Assembly: GCF_020921035.1 (NCBI RefSeq)
Contig: NC_063160.1
Span: forward strand, 16,829,095-16,893,094
DNA: 64,000 bases
Source of the DNA: Rhodamnia argentea
Taxonomy: Eukaryota; Streptophyta; Magnoliopsida; Myrtales; Myrtaceae
Direction of reading: 5' to 3'
The notes under the pieces were generated by a model that did not search any database, was not told where the DNA came from, and saw only the letters and a list, made by a program, of their open reading frames with translations. Both the position numbers and the translations under genes were made by a program. Shown here piece after piece: positions 31,857-45,209 of the stretch. Every line of letters begins with the position of its first letter. Position 1 is the stretch's first letter.

Positions 31857-32718
31857 AAATAACTTCCTGAAAAACATTTTTCAGATTTTTCGGCGTTTGA
31901 TTCGCGAAAAATAAGCTACCCTAGGAAAATATTTTCCATCCATGAAAAAACTCCTTCAAAAGTGGGGAAAATGTTTTCCTCAATTTAAGAAGAGGAAAAC
32001 ATTTTCCTCATCTTTCCTTCCTCATTTCTTTCACACTTCCTTTCTTTATAATTATATTTTTAATTTTTTAATATGTTTATTTATTTTTTAAAAAGTGAAA
32101 AATTATAAATTTTTTAAATATTTTTAATTTCTTCTTTATTTTATTTTATTTTATTTTATTCTTTTCTCTTTCTTTTCTTTTTCTTCCTCCTCCTCTCCGC
32201 CCGCTCCTCCTTCCTCCGCCAATCGTGGACCTCGGTGAAGGCAACTCCTAAGCGATCGCCCATGACACGTGGGCCGACAAGCTCAAGGCTCGATGAGGCT
32301 CGCCTCGATGTCACCCATGATCGGCGAGGCAAGCCTCGACGTCGCCTCGTTGGATCTAGCTCGACCAAGCTTAGCATCGAACGAGCGAGGCTCGATCTCG
32401 CTCAAGGCCGGCAAGGCTTGGTCTCGCTCGAGGCCGACGAGGCCAAAGCGAGGCCGAGCCTAGCTTGTGGTTGGTCGCCGCAGCCGCCGTGGTCGGTGAC
32501 TAGCCGAGAAGAAATTAAAGAAGGAAGAAGGGAAAAAGAGAGAGAGAAATTTTTTTTAAAGAATTAATTTAAAAATAAAATAATTTAAATTTTAAAAAAA
32601 ATCTAATTATTTAATTATTTTCTTTAGGAAAATCAATTCCCAGTTCATTTTTAAGTCTTAGCCAAACACCGAAAAATACGAGATTTTCTGGAAAATGACT
32701 TTCAAAAAAATATTTTCC
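31857..32718. mobile_element. TIR transposon, non-autonomous
   Basis: The ends are inverted copies: left tggaaaataacttcctgaaa, right the inverse of tggaaaatatttttttgaaa, with similarity running about 60 bases inward ('tttttcggcgtttg' against 'caaacaccgaaaaa'). The core at 32200-32500 is GC-rich ('gcgaggctcgatctcgctcaagg'). No coding capacity and no clear target duplication; the superfamily is not assigned. Confidence 0.6.
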
Positions 32719-33542
32719 AAAAACATCACATTTTCTTTAATTTCACAATATCAATGGGACAGTCATTATATAAGCAAAAATCTTCCCCAAGACAGACTTC
32801 TTCAACAATAAATAACTTACTTTTGCCACCTAATTTAAAGACTTCACATGGATTGTCTTACCCTTCTTTTGCAGAATCTAGCATTTAAACCCCAAATCGC
32901 ACCTTTTCTTAGTGTCTACCGAACACCCCATTGAATGACTTTGCGCATTTTTCTTGCTCTGCTTTTGTTGCAAGGAAAAGAAGAAGAAAAAAAAGAGAAA
33001 GGTCTGGCCACTTCAGATTTTCCGACAAAGAAAAAGGTACGTGGGGCATCGGAGTTGATCGTTGGAACTGACAAAAACGGTCGTGACCGTGACGGTGACG
33101 GTGACGGAATGTTTCTCAATACTCGAGCTTGAGTCCCTGTCCCTGCCATTGCCGGGACGCAAACGCCGACTCGTCACCGAGCCGAACCGAAGCTTCCAGA
33201 GAAGAGGAACACGGAGTGACCACAAAAGCTTTGACATTTCGACATCGTCTTCCCAGGAAAAACTCCGGCGAAACCCCAGGAATCCCGTGGGCGCCCATTA
33301 AACTCTGTCTTTCGTGGAAAATAAAAGGAAAAAGAAGATGACCCGAGTCCAAACCCATTGCTGGATACTCCCTGACCAGTCTCCTCCAAATTCGCGTTGA
33401 ATTGATTCTGTGTACCCGAGACCCACTGTTTTTTTAATTCTTCTTTGCTCTTCAAAGGTCGCATTTTGACTTTTTTTTGGCTCGGCAATAACAAAAAATC
33501 CCAGAACGAGTTTCTCCTGGCGAAAGCAGGCTTTTCATTGTA

Positions 33543-35892
33543 ATGGGTGTCCAGGATTTTCTCCTCCTCTCTCTCTGTTTTCTGCTCTTCTTGCCTGTGC
33601 GTGGTTCTGCTGTTCCCATCCCAAGATGGCTGCTTGGGGAGAAGACGTAACAAAATTCTCTCTTTACTAAAACTCGTGCTCACTGCTTCAGATGTGTGTC
33701 ATTGTTGAACTAAGACATGATGGTGATCTGTTACTGGAAATTTTGGCAGGCATGGATCGGGTCTTGGAGCTAAGGCTGTTGGATCCTCTGTTGCTTTTGA
33801 TCCGACCCGAGTCACTCAACTGTCTTGGAACCCCAGGTGCTCAAGCTTTTCTTGTCTCTGTCTCTGTCTCTGTGTTTCTGCTTTGCTGATATTGTCCTTC
33901 CAATTGCCAATGCACTGGATTGTTCAATCAGGAATAGTCTGAATCAGCTAACGTCTTCTCTAGTGTATGTGCTGTGAATTCCTGAGTTGGAAGGTCATTG
34001 GTTAAGATGTCCCCATAATTTGTCGTCACAGGGCTTTTATCTATAAGGGGTTTCTATCGGAAGATGAGTGTGATCATCTCATCAAACTGGTTAGTGTTTT
34101 GTTCCTTCTAATTTCGTCTTTGTGGGCTTCATGGAGGTTCGGTAGAATTTCGGATTGACATGATTGGTTTTTGGTGGATTAGGCGAGGGACAAGTTGGAG
34201 AAGTCCATGGTGGCGGATAACGAATCGGGAAAGAGTATAACGAGTGAAGTGCGGACGAGCTCCGGAATGTTTCTGCAGAAAGCTCAGGTGAGTGGATTCT
34301 TCTTTTGAATTTCCATGATGTTTTCTTTCTTTCCATCGTCACCAATAGATACCGCAATCTATCTGCGCCATTCACAGCGTCCCTTGAGAGATCTAGGATC
34401 AATACATTATCAAATACTGCTAGTTACTCGCATCTAGTGGCATGTTGAACGTTTGAGTTGCTAATTGACTTTGATTTCGACAGTCAGCTCAAAAGGTTCT
34501 GCATGTCTATGTATTAATTGTTGGGAACGTGGCTTTTGAAGGATACTCTGAGTAGGAATGTACTTGAGAAGCCTGCTTCTTAGGGTTCCAGTCCAGAACC
34601 ACAATTGTGTATATTGAATTTGTATAGAAGCCCTTGTTTTGGGCGAGATTTCCAGCTTGATCATACTCGAAATAATAGTTTCGGACTTATGTGTTGTCTT
34701 GACTCTACACTTGATTGAAGGATGAAGTTGTTGCTAATATCGAGGCTCGGATTGCTGCATGGACCTTTCTTCCTGAAGGTGAGGTCCTGTTGTATTTCAC
34801 GGATGAGCTACTTCTGCATGTTCCATGACGTTATCGTCTTTCTGAGTGCTAATTTGATCTATATAACCAGAAAATGGAGAGTCAATTCAAGTCCTCAGAT
34901 ATGAGCTCGGAGAGAAGTATGAGTCTCATTATGATTATTTTCACGACAAGGCTAATCAAGAGCTTGGTGGCCACCGAGTGGCTACTGTCTTGATGTACTT
35001 GTCTAATGTCGCGAGAGGCGGGGAAACAGTGTTCCCCCATTCAGAGGTTAAGCAATTCTTCTCATTGCTTTGGTTTTCTATTTTCTAATATGGTGTTGCT
35101 GAACCTTAGTCTTTCTCTTCCTTTCCAATTCACAGGCCAGAAAATCTCAATCAAAGGAAGATGGTTGGTCTGATTGTGCAAAAAATGGTTATGCCGGTGC
35201 GTGGATCAGATTCGCTAGTCTTGCACTTTGGTGTTTTTTCTACTTTCTGGTTTTGTTGTCTAGTTTACAGGCAATCACTTTAGCGCTACATGCGACTAAT
35301 TCAATGTTAACAGCATGACTCGGGCTGTAATAATGCTCGTGCTTACACGGATGCTAGTGCGAGTCCGCTCCAGTAGACTTCAAAACATGCAAAGACGATG
35401 TGGTTAACGATTACTGGAGTCATTTGAGACAATGGACACAGTGTAGTTATGTAGGGCGACGCTAGTTAGTTATAATTCTTGTTACTTTTGTTGTCCATTC
35501 AAACCAAATCACTCTTCTGTTCTGATCCTGTCCTCATTTCATTATTAACTTGCGTAACTGCGATTACTTGTGTATCTGCAGTGAAGCCGAGGAAGGGCGA
35601 CGCTCTGCTGTTCTTCAGTCTCCATCCCGATGCAACCACAGACAATACTAGCTTGCACGGGAGCTGCCCCGTCATTGAGGGAGAGAAGTGGTCTGCGACC
35701 AAGTGGATCCACGTCAGGTCCTTTGACAGGCCAATGAGGTCGGTCGCTGCGGGGGAATGCAAGGATGAAAACGAGAACTGTGCGTTGTGGGCGAAGGTCG
35801 GGGAGTGTGAAAAGAACACTCTCTACATGGTGGGCTCCAACGACGCCGCGTACGGGTACTGTAGGAAGAGCTGCGGGGCCTGCTCATCCTAG
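33543..35892 (+). CDS. Prolyl 4-hydroxylase with C-terminal ShKT domain
   Basis: Eight exons joined by eye: 33543-33646, 33750-33836, 34032-34089, 34183-34287, 34721-34778, 34871-35046, 35136-35196, 35582-35892. All introns are GT-AG and the frame closes at 319 residues. It hydroxylates prolines of extensins and arabinogalactan proteins in the ER/Golgi, using Fe(II), 2-oxoglutarate and O2. An N-terminal hydrophobic segment (about 5-19) targets or anchors it. The 2OG-Fe(II) oxygenase domain has iron ligands H157 and D159 (SHYDYFHD) and H242, and the 2-oxoglutarate lysine K252 (EGEKWSATKW). Residues about 275-319 form a ShKT domain with six cysteines (GEC, ENC, GEC, GYC, KSC, GAC), as in one subgroup of plant P4Hs. 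Length and intron number fit the family and nothing is missing. Confidence 0.93.
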
Positions 35893-37635
35893 AGTTTCGT
35901 TCTCGCCGGGGCTACCGCGGAGAGAGGAGTGTAGAAGTTTCGCCGAAATGTACATACACGCAGCCATTGAAGTTGAGTAGTCTATACAGTATATATATGC
36001 ATAAGAGTCACAGTGGAGTTACATATACTTCGCCGGTTCTCCCTCAGTCCATTGTGGTGCTTTGACATGAAATTGCTTGTTTGCTTGAGAAGATCCAAAT
36101 TGGTCCCTACTGATTCCTGGTGATTATTACACAATCATTCTAACTCAACGAGATAAGCTGTTTTAAAATTTGAAGAATAGACTAATATGATTATAAATTA
36201 CCCAAAAGTCACAAAGGGGGCCTCGGTCAAACTTAATCGGAAGCTATTCAAAAAGTGAGGGGGGTAAAAAACACTCGTCTGACATTATCTAGAATCTAAT
36301 CAATTTAAACAACTAAAAAAAAGTACCAAATTGTAAAGTAATAATCTAAATCTCTACTCTCCTAGGTAACAACTCAATCCTTAATCTTTGAAAAGAATAT
36401 GCTTGTGTGACAGTTTTTCATTTACTATGAGATTGACAGTATATCGCAACCCACACAAATTAATAATAAATAATTACAAATTATGTGGGGTTTACTCCGT
36501 CAAAAATTTGTTATTATTATTGTCATGATCATCCAAAAATCGTTATGCTAGCAAAATCCATTTTAAAACTCGTCACATCTTGCATCACCTACGGTTACTT
36601 ATAACCCCGTTTTAATTTTTTTTTCTTCTACTTCCTTTTTTATTTTAAAAAAATTTATTTATTGAAAATCCATTGAATGAACGTCTTAAAGATTGAACAT
36701 TTCAATTGTTGATGGGAAAAAAATTATAAATTATACCTATTGTGACATATTTACTCTGATTTTTTTTTTTTTTGTAACATCCAATACACCAAATTAAGCT
36801 TCATGTAAAATATGTACCCTAAACTTTTTATTGTAACATAAAAAGCCTCAAACTTGTATTTATGTGATACGTTTATCTTGTCAAGGTTCCATCAAATGAT
36901 CCTTTAGCCAAAATAACGTCTTCATTTAAGCCACGTGGGCATGCCAACATTGTTTGCCAGACGTCCATATATGCATACTTTTAAAGGTATTCATCAACGC
37001 AACCTTAATAAAGGGTAAAAAAAATATTTTACACAATAACAAGTTTAAATTTTTTGGTGCCACATAGAAAAGTTTAGGGTAAATATTTCATATTGAGTCT
37101 AATTTAGGGTTTTTGATAGCCTTTTCCCATTGTTTTTTTTTTTTTTGGTCCAAGCCTTTTCCCATTGTTAAATTGTTCTTTTTGTGCAAGTTTTCCAAAT
37201 TCAAGCTCTCTTTTCCATTATAAGTAACAAATGCAATCTCAACGCGACATTTTATAAGCTTTATTTTTCTATACAATTAAATTGCGAGAAGAAGTCTTCC
37301 ATCAACACAAAATAATATTAATATGATACGAAAATTATACGCACTCTCTTGTTTATTTTAAACGAAAGTATAAATATTTGGTTAGAAAATGAGTGAGATT
37401 TCGACTCACTTTATATATATCGTAACAATCAGATTGTTCCTTCAGAGAGATCGCGAGAAAGAAATTCAATTGGGAACCCTTTACAAGTTGAATTAATCGG
37501 GCACGTGAAAATTGAAATGAATAAGAATTATGTCCGATTTCTTTTCTTTTCCCCCTTGAACATATAAAAGGGATTATCCGTATGCGAGAGAGACAAGGTT
37601 TCATGCGAGCTCATATCACTGAGCAGCTTCTGGTC
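35893..37635. other. Intergenic between P4H and RsmD-like gene
   Basis: The first 150 bases are probably the P4H 3' untranslated region. AT-rich sequence follows, with a small inverted pair near 36818 (taccctaaacttt) and 37070 (aaagtttagggta) that suggests a short TIR element at about 36765-37115. No gene is recognised. Confidence 0.4.
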
Positions 37636-37660
37636 GGGTCGAGTCGAGTCGAGTCGAGTC
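37636..37660. repeat. Pentanucleotide microsatellite (GAGTC)n
   Basis: Four gagtc units preceded by one gggtc variant, in the presumed 5' leader of the downstream methyltransferase gene. Confidence 0.8.
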
Positions 37661-37772
37661 GCTCATCGACCCATCATCTTCAAGGATATCAATTGGACAG
37701 ATTCAATGGTCGATGCGGTTCTGAGTGCCAAGTATTGAGGGGTCTTCTCCTTCTTCGCTCGAAGCGAAGAAA

Positions 37773-40700
37773 ATGGCGGTCCCATCGTCTTCAGCCTACT
37801 CCCCGCTTCACGCTAACACCAACAACTTCAACCTGTGCTCTTCATCGCCTAGGCTCCTCCGGTTCGGCCTCACTTCCAGGCCCACAATTACACAAACTAG
37901 CTTCCTCGTTCTCGCTCGCAGTACGCTCTTATACTGTAATCTCGCGGGTATGTTGTTGTCTCTAGAGTGTTTTAATAACGAGAATCTCATGACAATCTTT
38001 GGGCTTCGTCCCTTCTCTTTCCTGACGTTATCTATCAGAATCGGGAAGTGGGTTGGCGGGTGAGGACAAGAGAGAGTTGCTCGAACGTTATGGTCTCGAC
38101 CCTGATGAGTTCTTGTCCGATCCTTCTCCTAACAAGGTCTGTCTATGCGGAAATGTCAAATGAACATTCAGTGCCGAGTGGTGATATGTGGTTATGTGCT
38201 GTTTATTCTGTTTTCGCAAATGTCTGAAGACCTCAGCGTGATTCCTGCATTGGAGAGAGACGGTAACAAGACCTGACTTCGAATCGATTTGGTTTTGCCT
38301 TGTTTTTCTGTATGTTGCTCAGGCAAGAAGGAGAAAAGATATGCAAGACACAGGACAGGGCAAAAGAACTCAGCAGGAGGATTCCGCACCCCCACGGACC
38401 ACTCATAAGCTGCTACAGGTTTACTTTCTTCCATTTTTCTTTAGCTAGGTTGAGTGTTTCTTAATTTATTGGCGGGAAGGGAGCAAATTGACATAATTGA
38501 GCTATTCTTTGAAAGGCCGTGTCATCGGAATAATCTGATGAATGAGGTTGAAGAATTTTTGGGTTCTTTCTCAGAAGCTTGCCATAGCATTCCCTTCAAA
38601 TTATCATGAATTATACTCCTTTTGGTGGCTTGGATGAAATTGGACTGATTGAATCCTTTTGGAGATGATATGGCCACTTAGATTAGATTTTAGGCCTGGT
38701 TGCTCTGCATCAAATCTAGTCTTACAATATAGAAGGCAAAAGTATGATCGTTAAACAACAGGTACTTGGAGGGACGGCTCGAAGAAAGAAGTTGCTCTCA
38801 CCAAAGGGCATGGATGTGCGCCCTATGATGGAAGTTGTCAAGGCTGCAGCTTTTTCTATATTGCAGGTGACCACACCCGCGCTTCCCCCCACCACCAAAC
38901 CCTTCTTTCTCCTCCTTCTTTATCTCTAGTTTGGTTGTTTAGTGATGAACGCTTATCCCAACTCCTGGAACTTTGTTAGGCGGCCGGTGGCAGTCCTGCA
39001 TCTTTAAGGCCTGGTCGTTGGTTAGATTTGTACAGTGGTACAGGATCAGTTGGAATTGAGGCCATCAGCCGAGGTTGTTCTCAGGTACGAAGATTGTACT
39101 ATAGTTGCTTTGATAGTAATAAAACTTGTAAAATTATGGTAGGGATTGAGTTTGTTGAAGATCGAGTTTGATTCAGATTGTGAATATGCAGAAATGTACT
39201 TATGACCAAGAGACTTTATTGAGTATCTTAGTTATCTCATCTGGTGAGATTTCAGGTTCACTTTGTTGAGATGGATCCGTGGGTTGTGTCAGATGTCTTA
39301 CGACCAAATTTAGAATGGACTGGGTTTCTTGATGCTGCAGTTATTCACATGGTCCGTGTGGAAGATTTTTTAGACCGAGCAGAGCAATTCGTAGGTACTC
39401 ACTCTCTCTCTCTCACGCATTGCTTTCTTTATTAATTGTGGCATGCATATAGGTGTTCCTTGTATAGATCGTTCAGCGAGAACAAGAATAAGGATGTTTA
39501 TAGCCTGTAGGTCATAGCAACTAATGTCTGTTAGAGGTGGCTGTGGTTTGTGGCTTTGTGCTTTGGCTTTTGGTTGTGTCTATTCGGGTGGATCTTTGTT
39601 TGTATCTCCTCCATAATTGAGGTGAATTTTACTGCAGCTGCACCATGTATTAACAATTCTTTCAGACCGTCATGAAAGGCAAGTAATAAGCTTGAAGATA
39701 AGCTCAGTCTGATAATCATGCCACAAAAAGTTGACTTCATGAAGGATAGAAAAGTTGTGAAATTTTTCATTGAAGTAGTTTTCTCACTATTTGGCTGGTG
39801 CGTTTTCTGAGTAATTGACTGGAAGGGGTGGAATCACTCTTGTTGTCAATTTGTGTCCAGTATATGAAGATTTGCATTGTCTACAGGTAAAGAAGGTTCA
39901 TTTGACTACATAAGCGTTACACCCCCTTATATGCAAGTTGACTATGGAGTATTGATGGACCAAATCTCTAAATCGCCATTAGTGGGAGAAGATTCTTTTG
40001 TCGTAAGTTGGCGCATAAACTCTATTCTTTGCACAATCATCTTGGTTCATTTCATCTCATCTATTCAATTTCTTTTTAAGGTGGTGGAATATCCTCTAAG
40101 AACAAACATGCTGGATTCTTGTGGATGCCTCGTAAAGGTGTGTAGTATCTTTGTTGTTAGGCATTCTCTTTCAGTTGCATGTGCCCAATCTAACACTGGG
40201 AATATTCCAATGCTATGTTGAATAACGAGTTTCATTAATTTTTTTGCCAAGCACTGACAATTTTTGCTCATATGAAGATCTTTCCTGTGGAAACCAACTC
40301 TTTGTACTTTGCCTCTAAGCAAACAGTATGCTAGGAAGAATGCTAGTTTCTTACTCTTATTTCCATTTCACCATGCTTTACACTTACTGAAACACTTACT
40401 TATGGAACTCATATATAAGTTCGTCTTTTTTGTGGTGAAGGATTACTTTTTGGTGTATTTCATTCTGGTAAAGCAGAAACGTTATATCTACAGGGCACTT
40501 TGTGTGATCGATACAGCAGAAAACAACTTCACTAGGTCATTCCATCCTTGTTTGTACTTGACTTGACTCATGCTTCTTCAGGATTTATTTATTAACAATT
40601 GAAGTGGTCCTTGAGAGCACTTCTACTATCCCAATAAACCCTTTTAACCCTGTAACGAAATTTAGAACCAACTGTGTGTTCATATGTTTGCGATACTTTA

Positions 40701-41347
40701 GAACTTTGCAGACCCTGTACTTCACTAACTTTCACTGTGCTTTTATCTAATCTGGTAAACTGCTACTTGTAATAGCTTTACAATGTATGCATTTTGCTGT
40801 ACTTCGAGATGGTTCAAATGTTCCTTGAATGTCACTTAATTGAATGTCCATGATTCCATGTTAAACAAGATCTTGAAAACTAAAGAACATATGATGTTAA
40901 TATAAATTAACAAGCTAGGCAATGGATGTTATCTAAGGAATGCTGGAACTGCTATTCAAATTGAACAAACTAATCTAGCATGTAAAGGCTGCATATTAAA
41001 CTGCTCCATCTTCCCTCCCTCATTCAATGTGACATAGTATAAGTTTTCAGACTGCTGACGATTGGCAATAAAAGTCCTTACTCCTGGCTTGCTGCTTTCA
41101 CCATTCCAAAATCCATGACGTTGGTAGTGGAAGCTCTCATTTCTGTGCTTGTTGCCGTCATAGTTGCAAAATTCATGACATACTATGAAGTCAACAACTA
41201 TGCTCTCTGTTAGAGATGGAAGTTTGTGGAAACTTATGTTTGTGAGGTGGTATTCTGAATATGCAGATAACTGATCGACGCTTTGGCCGGACGCATTTGG
41301 CAATTTATGGGCCTAAGTGGTCCCAAAAAAAGAGGAAGTCGACTTAA
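37773..41347 (+). CDS. RsmD-like rRNA (guanine-N2) methyltransferase, probably plastid
   Basis: Nine exons: 37773-37920, 38039-38136, 38323-38418, 38762-38866, 38980-39084, 39256-39394, 39887-40002, 40081-40137, 41267-41347. All junctions are GT-AG, giving 314 residues; the last intron is 1.1 kb. The N-terminus is rich in Ser, Thr and Asn with few acids (MAVPSSSAYSPLHANTNNF), typical of a chloroplast transit peptide. The SAM-binding motif is WLDLYSGTGSVGIEA (about 163-177) and the catalytic (D/N/S/T)PPY motif is TPPY at 242-245. The C-terminus RRFGRTHLAIYGP is conserved in plant homologues. Bacterial RsmD makes m2G966 in 16S rRNA; a plastid 16S role is inferred. I recognise the family but have not confirmed localisation. 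Confidence 0.9.
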
Positions 41348-41962
41348 CTCTGGCTGATACCTGGAAGTGATCCAGTGCTACTTCGTTACAGCAAAATATG
41401 TTGTTAAGCCATTTACTATCAACGTCAAGAGTGTTCGGAATGCCATGAACGGGTGACAGAATCCTCTTCCTCTTCCTCTTGATATTCATCACGCTTCAGC
41501 AGAGACACGTTTCAGATTCTTACAGTAATTTGCTTTTTCATCCAGCTCGCGTGCAAATGGATTTACGGTTATGATCATGTAGGAAGATTTAGGGACATAA
41601 ATATTAGTTTCACGTGTTGCAGGTAAGAGTCATAGCATTCTTGGCTGGCTTCAAAGTGAGTCTGAGAGGGGAAAGTCAAGTCCATGAGCCTTGAGCTGAT
41701 TCTTTAGAGTAGATAGGACTTAGGATCTGCATAATCTTTGTATCACAGTACAGAGGAGTTTCTATCTTTATTTTTGCTTGAACTGCAGTACTTGGAGGAG
41801 AAAAAATTTGCTGGGTTTAGTTTACAGTTCATCATATTAATAAGCAATCTGGTCAAATGCTATATCGAGTCTGGATGTGGTGATAGTCGTGAGGTCGGAA
41901 GTCAGAATCCATGGTTTTAGCTTCTAGCTTTTATCTTAGAGGCCACACTTAGATGGTGCTGT

Positions 41963-42031
<69 letters not shown>

Positions 42032-43133
42032 GGCGGGTGGAAATATGCAAGAGTGAACCCAAATGAAAGCATCCTTCTTTTGGGCTAACCGAGGTTTCTT
42101 TTTGAAGCAAAGTTTGGTTAATATCAAGGGAAGGCGAGGCGGGCGACGGCTTCTTTCGTTATCCAGGATTCATAGGATCTGTCAACAAACAAGTGGAATT
42201 TGTGACATTCAAGTTTTGATTGCCTTAGTTGCATATAGATCATCCTGTTGCCATTCCTTCTGGAGCAGACATGACAGCTATGGGATGATATGTCGACCCT
42301 TTATCCTGTTGCCATTTCTTTTGGTTTTCTTCCAAGGGATTGACCACATTGCTTTTTTCGGCAATGGGGCAAACATTCTGCTCGGACAAGTCATCATTTA
42401 ACTTGGCTTTCGGTAGAAGGCACGAGGATGAGAGCTTTTTGTTCATGACTTCCACTTCCCTAAAGAAGCATGCTGGTCAATGTCAAATGTCTTTTCCGAG
42501 CAGGTCCATGGGAATTGGACATATCTAGACCGTTGCATCCGGTGGACACAATGTGACACCCGCCTGGTCTGACGCCCCTGCATCAACACCATATAGATGA
42601 TAAGCAGAACCCGAGCATCGCATGGTTGACTAATTGTCACGAGGTGAGGTGCAGTATGGACTGATGAGGCCGGCGTGCAGTAGCGGTTCGCTTCTCATCG
42701 AGACGTTGGATTGACAATGGTACATGCCCGATTCCTAGCATGTCGACACTTTCCTCGCGAGCATCTAACCTCATCGATCTAATTTTGTTAGGATTTGCGG
42801 CACTTAGGTCATTGCTGCACTAATATCAATCTAACGAAATGTTCAAAGGTTAAAAAAAATAAAAATGGTAATCCTGAGGCAATACATGGATGATGGAACT
42901 GCCCACATGGCGGTAGGATCTGAGTGCAACTTGGATATTGGATGATAAATGGAAACCCTTTATATATTAACACAGAGATCAATGTAATCCACATCGAAAC
43001 ACACAAATGATAATGACATAAAACGACCTTACCAAGATGATAGACTTTAACCGACGATCGATATAATAGGAGTCTAGCTTCCCCCTTTTTTTTTGGTCAA
43101 ATTTTGGACACTTTTGTTTGTAATGTTTCGGCA
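41348..43133. other. Intergenic, includes 3' UTR of RsmD-like gene
   Basis: Apart from the TC microsatellite at 41967-42031, this stretch has only short unsupported frames. No RNA gene or terminal repeat was recognised. Confidence 0.4.
41967..42031. repeat. (TC)n microsatellite
   Basis: 65 bases of TC dinucleotides with one interruption (tttc near 42007). Confidence 0.9.
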
Positions 43134-43740
43134 TAATTTCCTAAAAAAAAACTTAACTTTAGGCTCAGTCTCAAATCTGCCCAAACTTTTTTTGTCTAAA
43201 AAAAACCCCCAAACTTTAAGTCCAATCTCAAATCTAATCCCAAACTTTAGGTACAATCCCCAATATTGTCTTAAAAAAATAACAAATTTTCAATGTATTC
43301 TCAAATTTACCCTGTGGTCCAATCTCAACTTGACATGGCATTTTCATGTTGATAAAAAAAAACCCCCACATTAGCAAAGTAATGGGGCAAGTGGCATTTT
43401 CATGTGAATATTAAATTCACTCCAATAAAGAAATTTTCCAAAATGAAACCGTTCTAGGATAAAAAAATTAGGGACTACTAATGGCAATTTTTGGACGGAG
43501 GGCTAATGAGGCAGATTTTATATTAGAGTAAAAATTAGTGATTTTTTCTTAGACAAAAAAAGTTCGAGATATATTTGGGACTAGACCTAAAGTTTATGAT
43601 TTTTTCTAAGACAAAAAAAAAAAAAAATGGTTCCGGGCAGATTTAGGAGTGAAACTAAAGTTAAGAGTTTTTTTGAGACAAAAAAAGTTTGAGACATATT
43701 TGAGACTAAACATAAAATTAGATATTTTTTTAGGGAATTA
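43134..43740. mobile_element. Small TIR element
   Basis: The left arm (cataatttcctaaaaaaaaa, 'ggctcagtctcaaatctg', 'aaactttttttgtct') is the inverse of the right arm ('agacaaaaaaagtttgaga', 'tttgagactaaacataaaat', 'tttttttagggaattat') over roughly 75 bases. The internal sequence is AT-rich and non-coding. No target duplication was confirmed. Confidence 0.5.
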
Positions 43741-44424
43741 TACCGTATGGTCTGCTATATGCTATGAGAAATTAGTTCCATCAAACTAACTTTTATCGTG
43801 ACAAGTATGTTGTATAATTTAAATTTTTTGTAACTTTCTTTGCTATACCTACACGACAAGTCTCTTTAAGATACTAAATTACGCACGGTTTGATATATTA
43901 TATGACATACATAAATTCTAGTGTTATTCAAATCTTTCGGTTTGGCTGTTTTTTTTTGTACGAATGCCAAATAAATCCATCTACGTTCATCGAGTAAGAC
44001 TTCACCCACACAATAGTGGACTTACCATGAGATCAATCGAAATGGTGAGCCCTACGGCTTGAATACGCGATCCTAATGCATTCAAATCAAATCCTTGAAC
44101 CGTTCAATTAAAAATCAAATCTTTTTCTTAGGCAAATTACGAACAGCGGTGGGAATTTCTATCTCTCTCTCTCTCTCTCTTCTTTCTTTTGCCCTCCTTC
44201 GAAAACCTGTGCCGGGAAAAGTCGCAACATGTCGGGATGTCTCCTTGTGTAGCGACCACATCATCAGCCACGCCACCAAAGGCTTAATCCACGCTGGTCC
44301 CTCACTCACCTCGACACAATCAAAAGATCGAAGAGCACGCACCTTTCGCTCTCTCGTGTATAACTACGCCCCACCACATCGCCTTCTGCACGACCTCCAA
44401 ATTCGAACTCAAAGAAATCCATAT

Positions 44425-45015
44425 ATGCCTGCCTCAAATTCTGCAGTATCCGTGGAAGAAATGAAGAAGGGATTGTACATGTGCTCCGCCGTGACATCAA
44501 CGAGATGCGGCGGCGACCTCGAAGACGACCACGTCCCGACGCTGCTCTTCACGGCTGGAACTGCTCTCGCCGCGCTGTGCCTGAAGCGCGCCGTCCTCGC
44601 CTCCTTGAGGAAGCAGTGCTGGCAGGTGTGGTGGGTCTTCGTGCTCCTCAACGCCATCCTCCTGGTCGTTCTCTTAACTTCCATGCGCTCCAGCTCGACG
44701 CCGGGCCACCGAAAGAGTCAAGACACAGAGTCGACGGACGACGGGGAACGCACACCCAAGAAGCAAAGGAAGAGAAAACTGCGGCGGTGCTCTGGGCCTC
44801 CCCCGGCGGCGGTCGAAAGTGCACGCGGCGAACGCGAGGAATCTGTTTGCCAAGAAAAAGATGGTTGGAGTGGGGCTGGGGAGCGAGATGCGGTACAAGA
44901 GGACGATCAAGGAGCAGTCTACGAGGAGTTGTCGGACGAGGAGTTGAACGAGAGAGTCGAAACGTTCATTGCGACGTTCAGGCAGCACCTGGTTTCTGAT
45001 GCGAGACGGAGGTGA
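44425..45015 (+). CDS. DUF4408/DUF761-type small membrane protein
   Basis: A 196-residue intronless frame starting MPASNSAVSVEEMKKGLYMC; a second possible start is at 44461 (MKKGLYMC). The frame is open upstream to 44095, but that part looks like promoter or leader sequence. Two hydrophobic segments (about TLLFTAGTALAALCLKRAVL and WWVFVLLNAILLVVLL) match the DUF4408 region. A charged linker rich in Lys/Arg and Glu follows, and the C-terminus YEELSDEELNERVETFIATF is the DUF761 motif found in many plant proteins of unknown function. Nothing in the neighbours hints at a role. Confidence 0.75.
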   Translation: MPASNSAVSVEEMKKGLYMCSAVTSTRCGGDLEDDHVPTLLFTAGTALAALCLKRAVLASLRKQCWQVWWVFVLLNAILLVVLLTSMRSSSTPGHRKSQDTESTDDGERTPKKQRKRKLRRCSGPPPAAVESARGEREESVCQEKDGWSGAGERDAVQEDDQGAVYEELSDEELNERVETFIATFRQHLVSDARRR

Positions 45016-45209
45016 AATTTTTTTGGGTTGGTCTTGTGAAGAAGATTCAACGAACGGTCAACACAAATTTGTTTTTTCTGTTTTTTTTCCTCGTGATTTG
45101 CTGCAATATATATTTGAGTTATATTATTATTTATTTGCAAAATCGAATGGTAGCAATTATGACATGGTGTTTTCAAGGTCCATACTTATGTGACCAGCAA
45201 GAGTGGCGG

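Noticed and set aside
44095-44424. N-terminal extension of the DUF4408/DUF761 gene
   Set aside because: The extra 110 codons include a CT microsatellite translated as Ser-Leu repeats. The family starts near the second ATG, so it is treated as leader.
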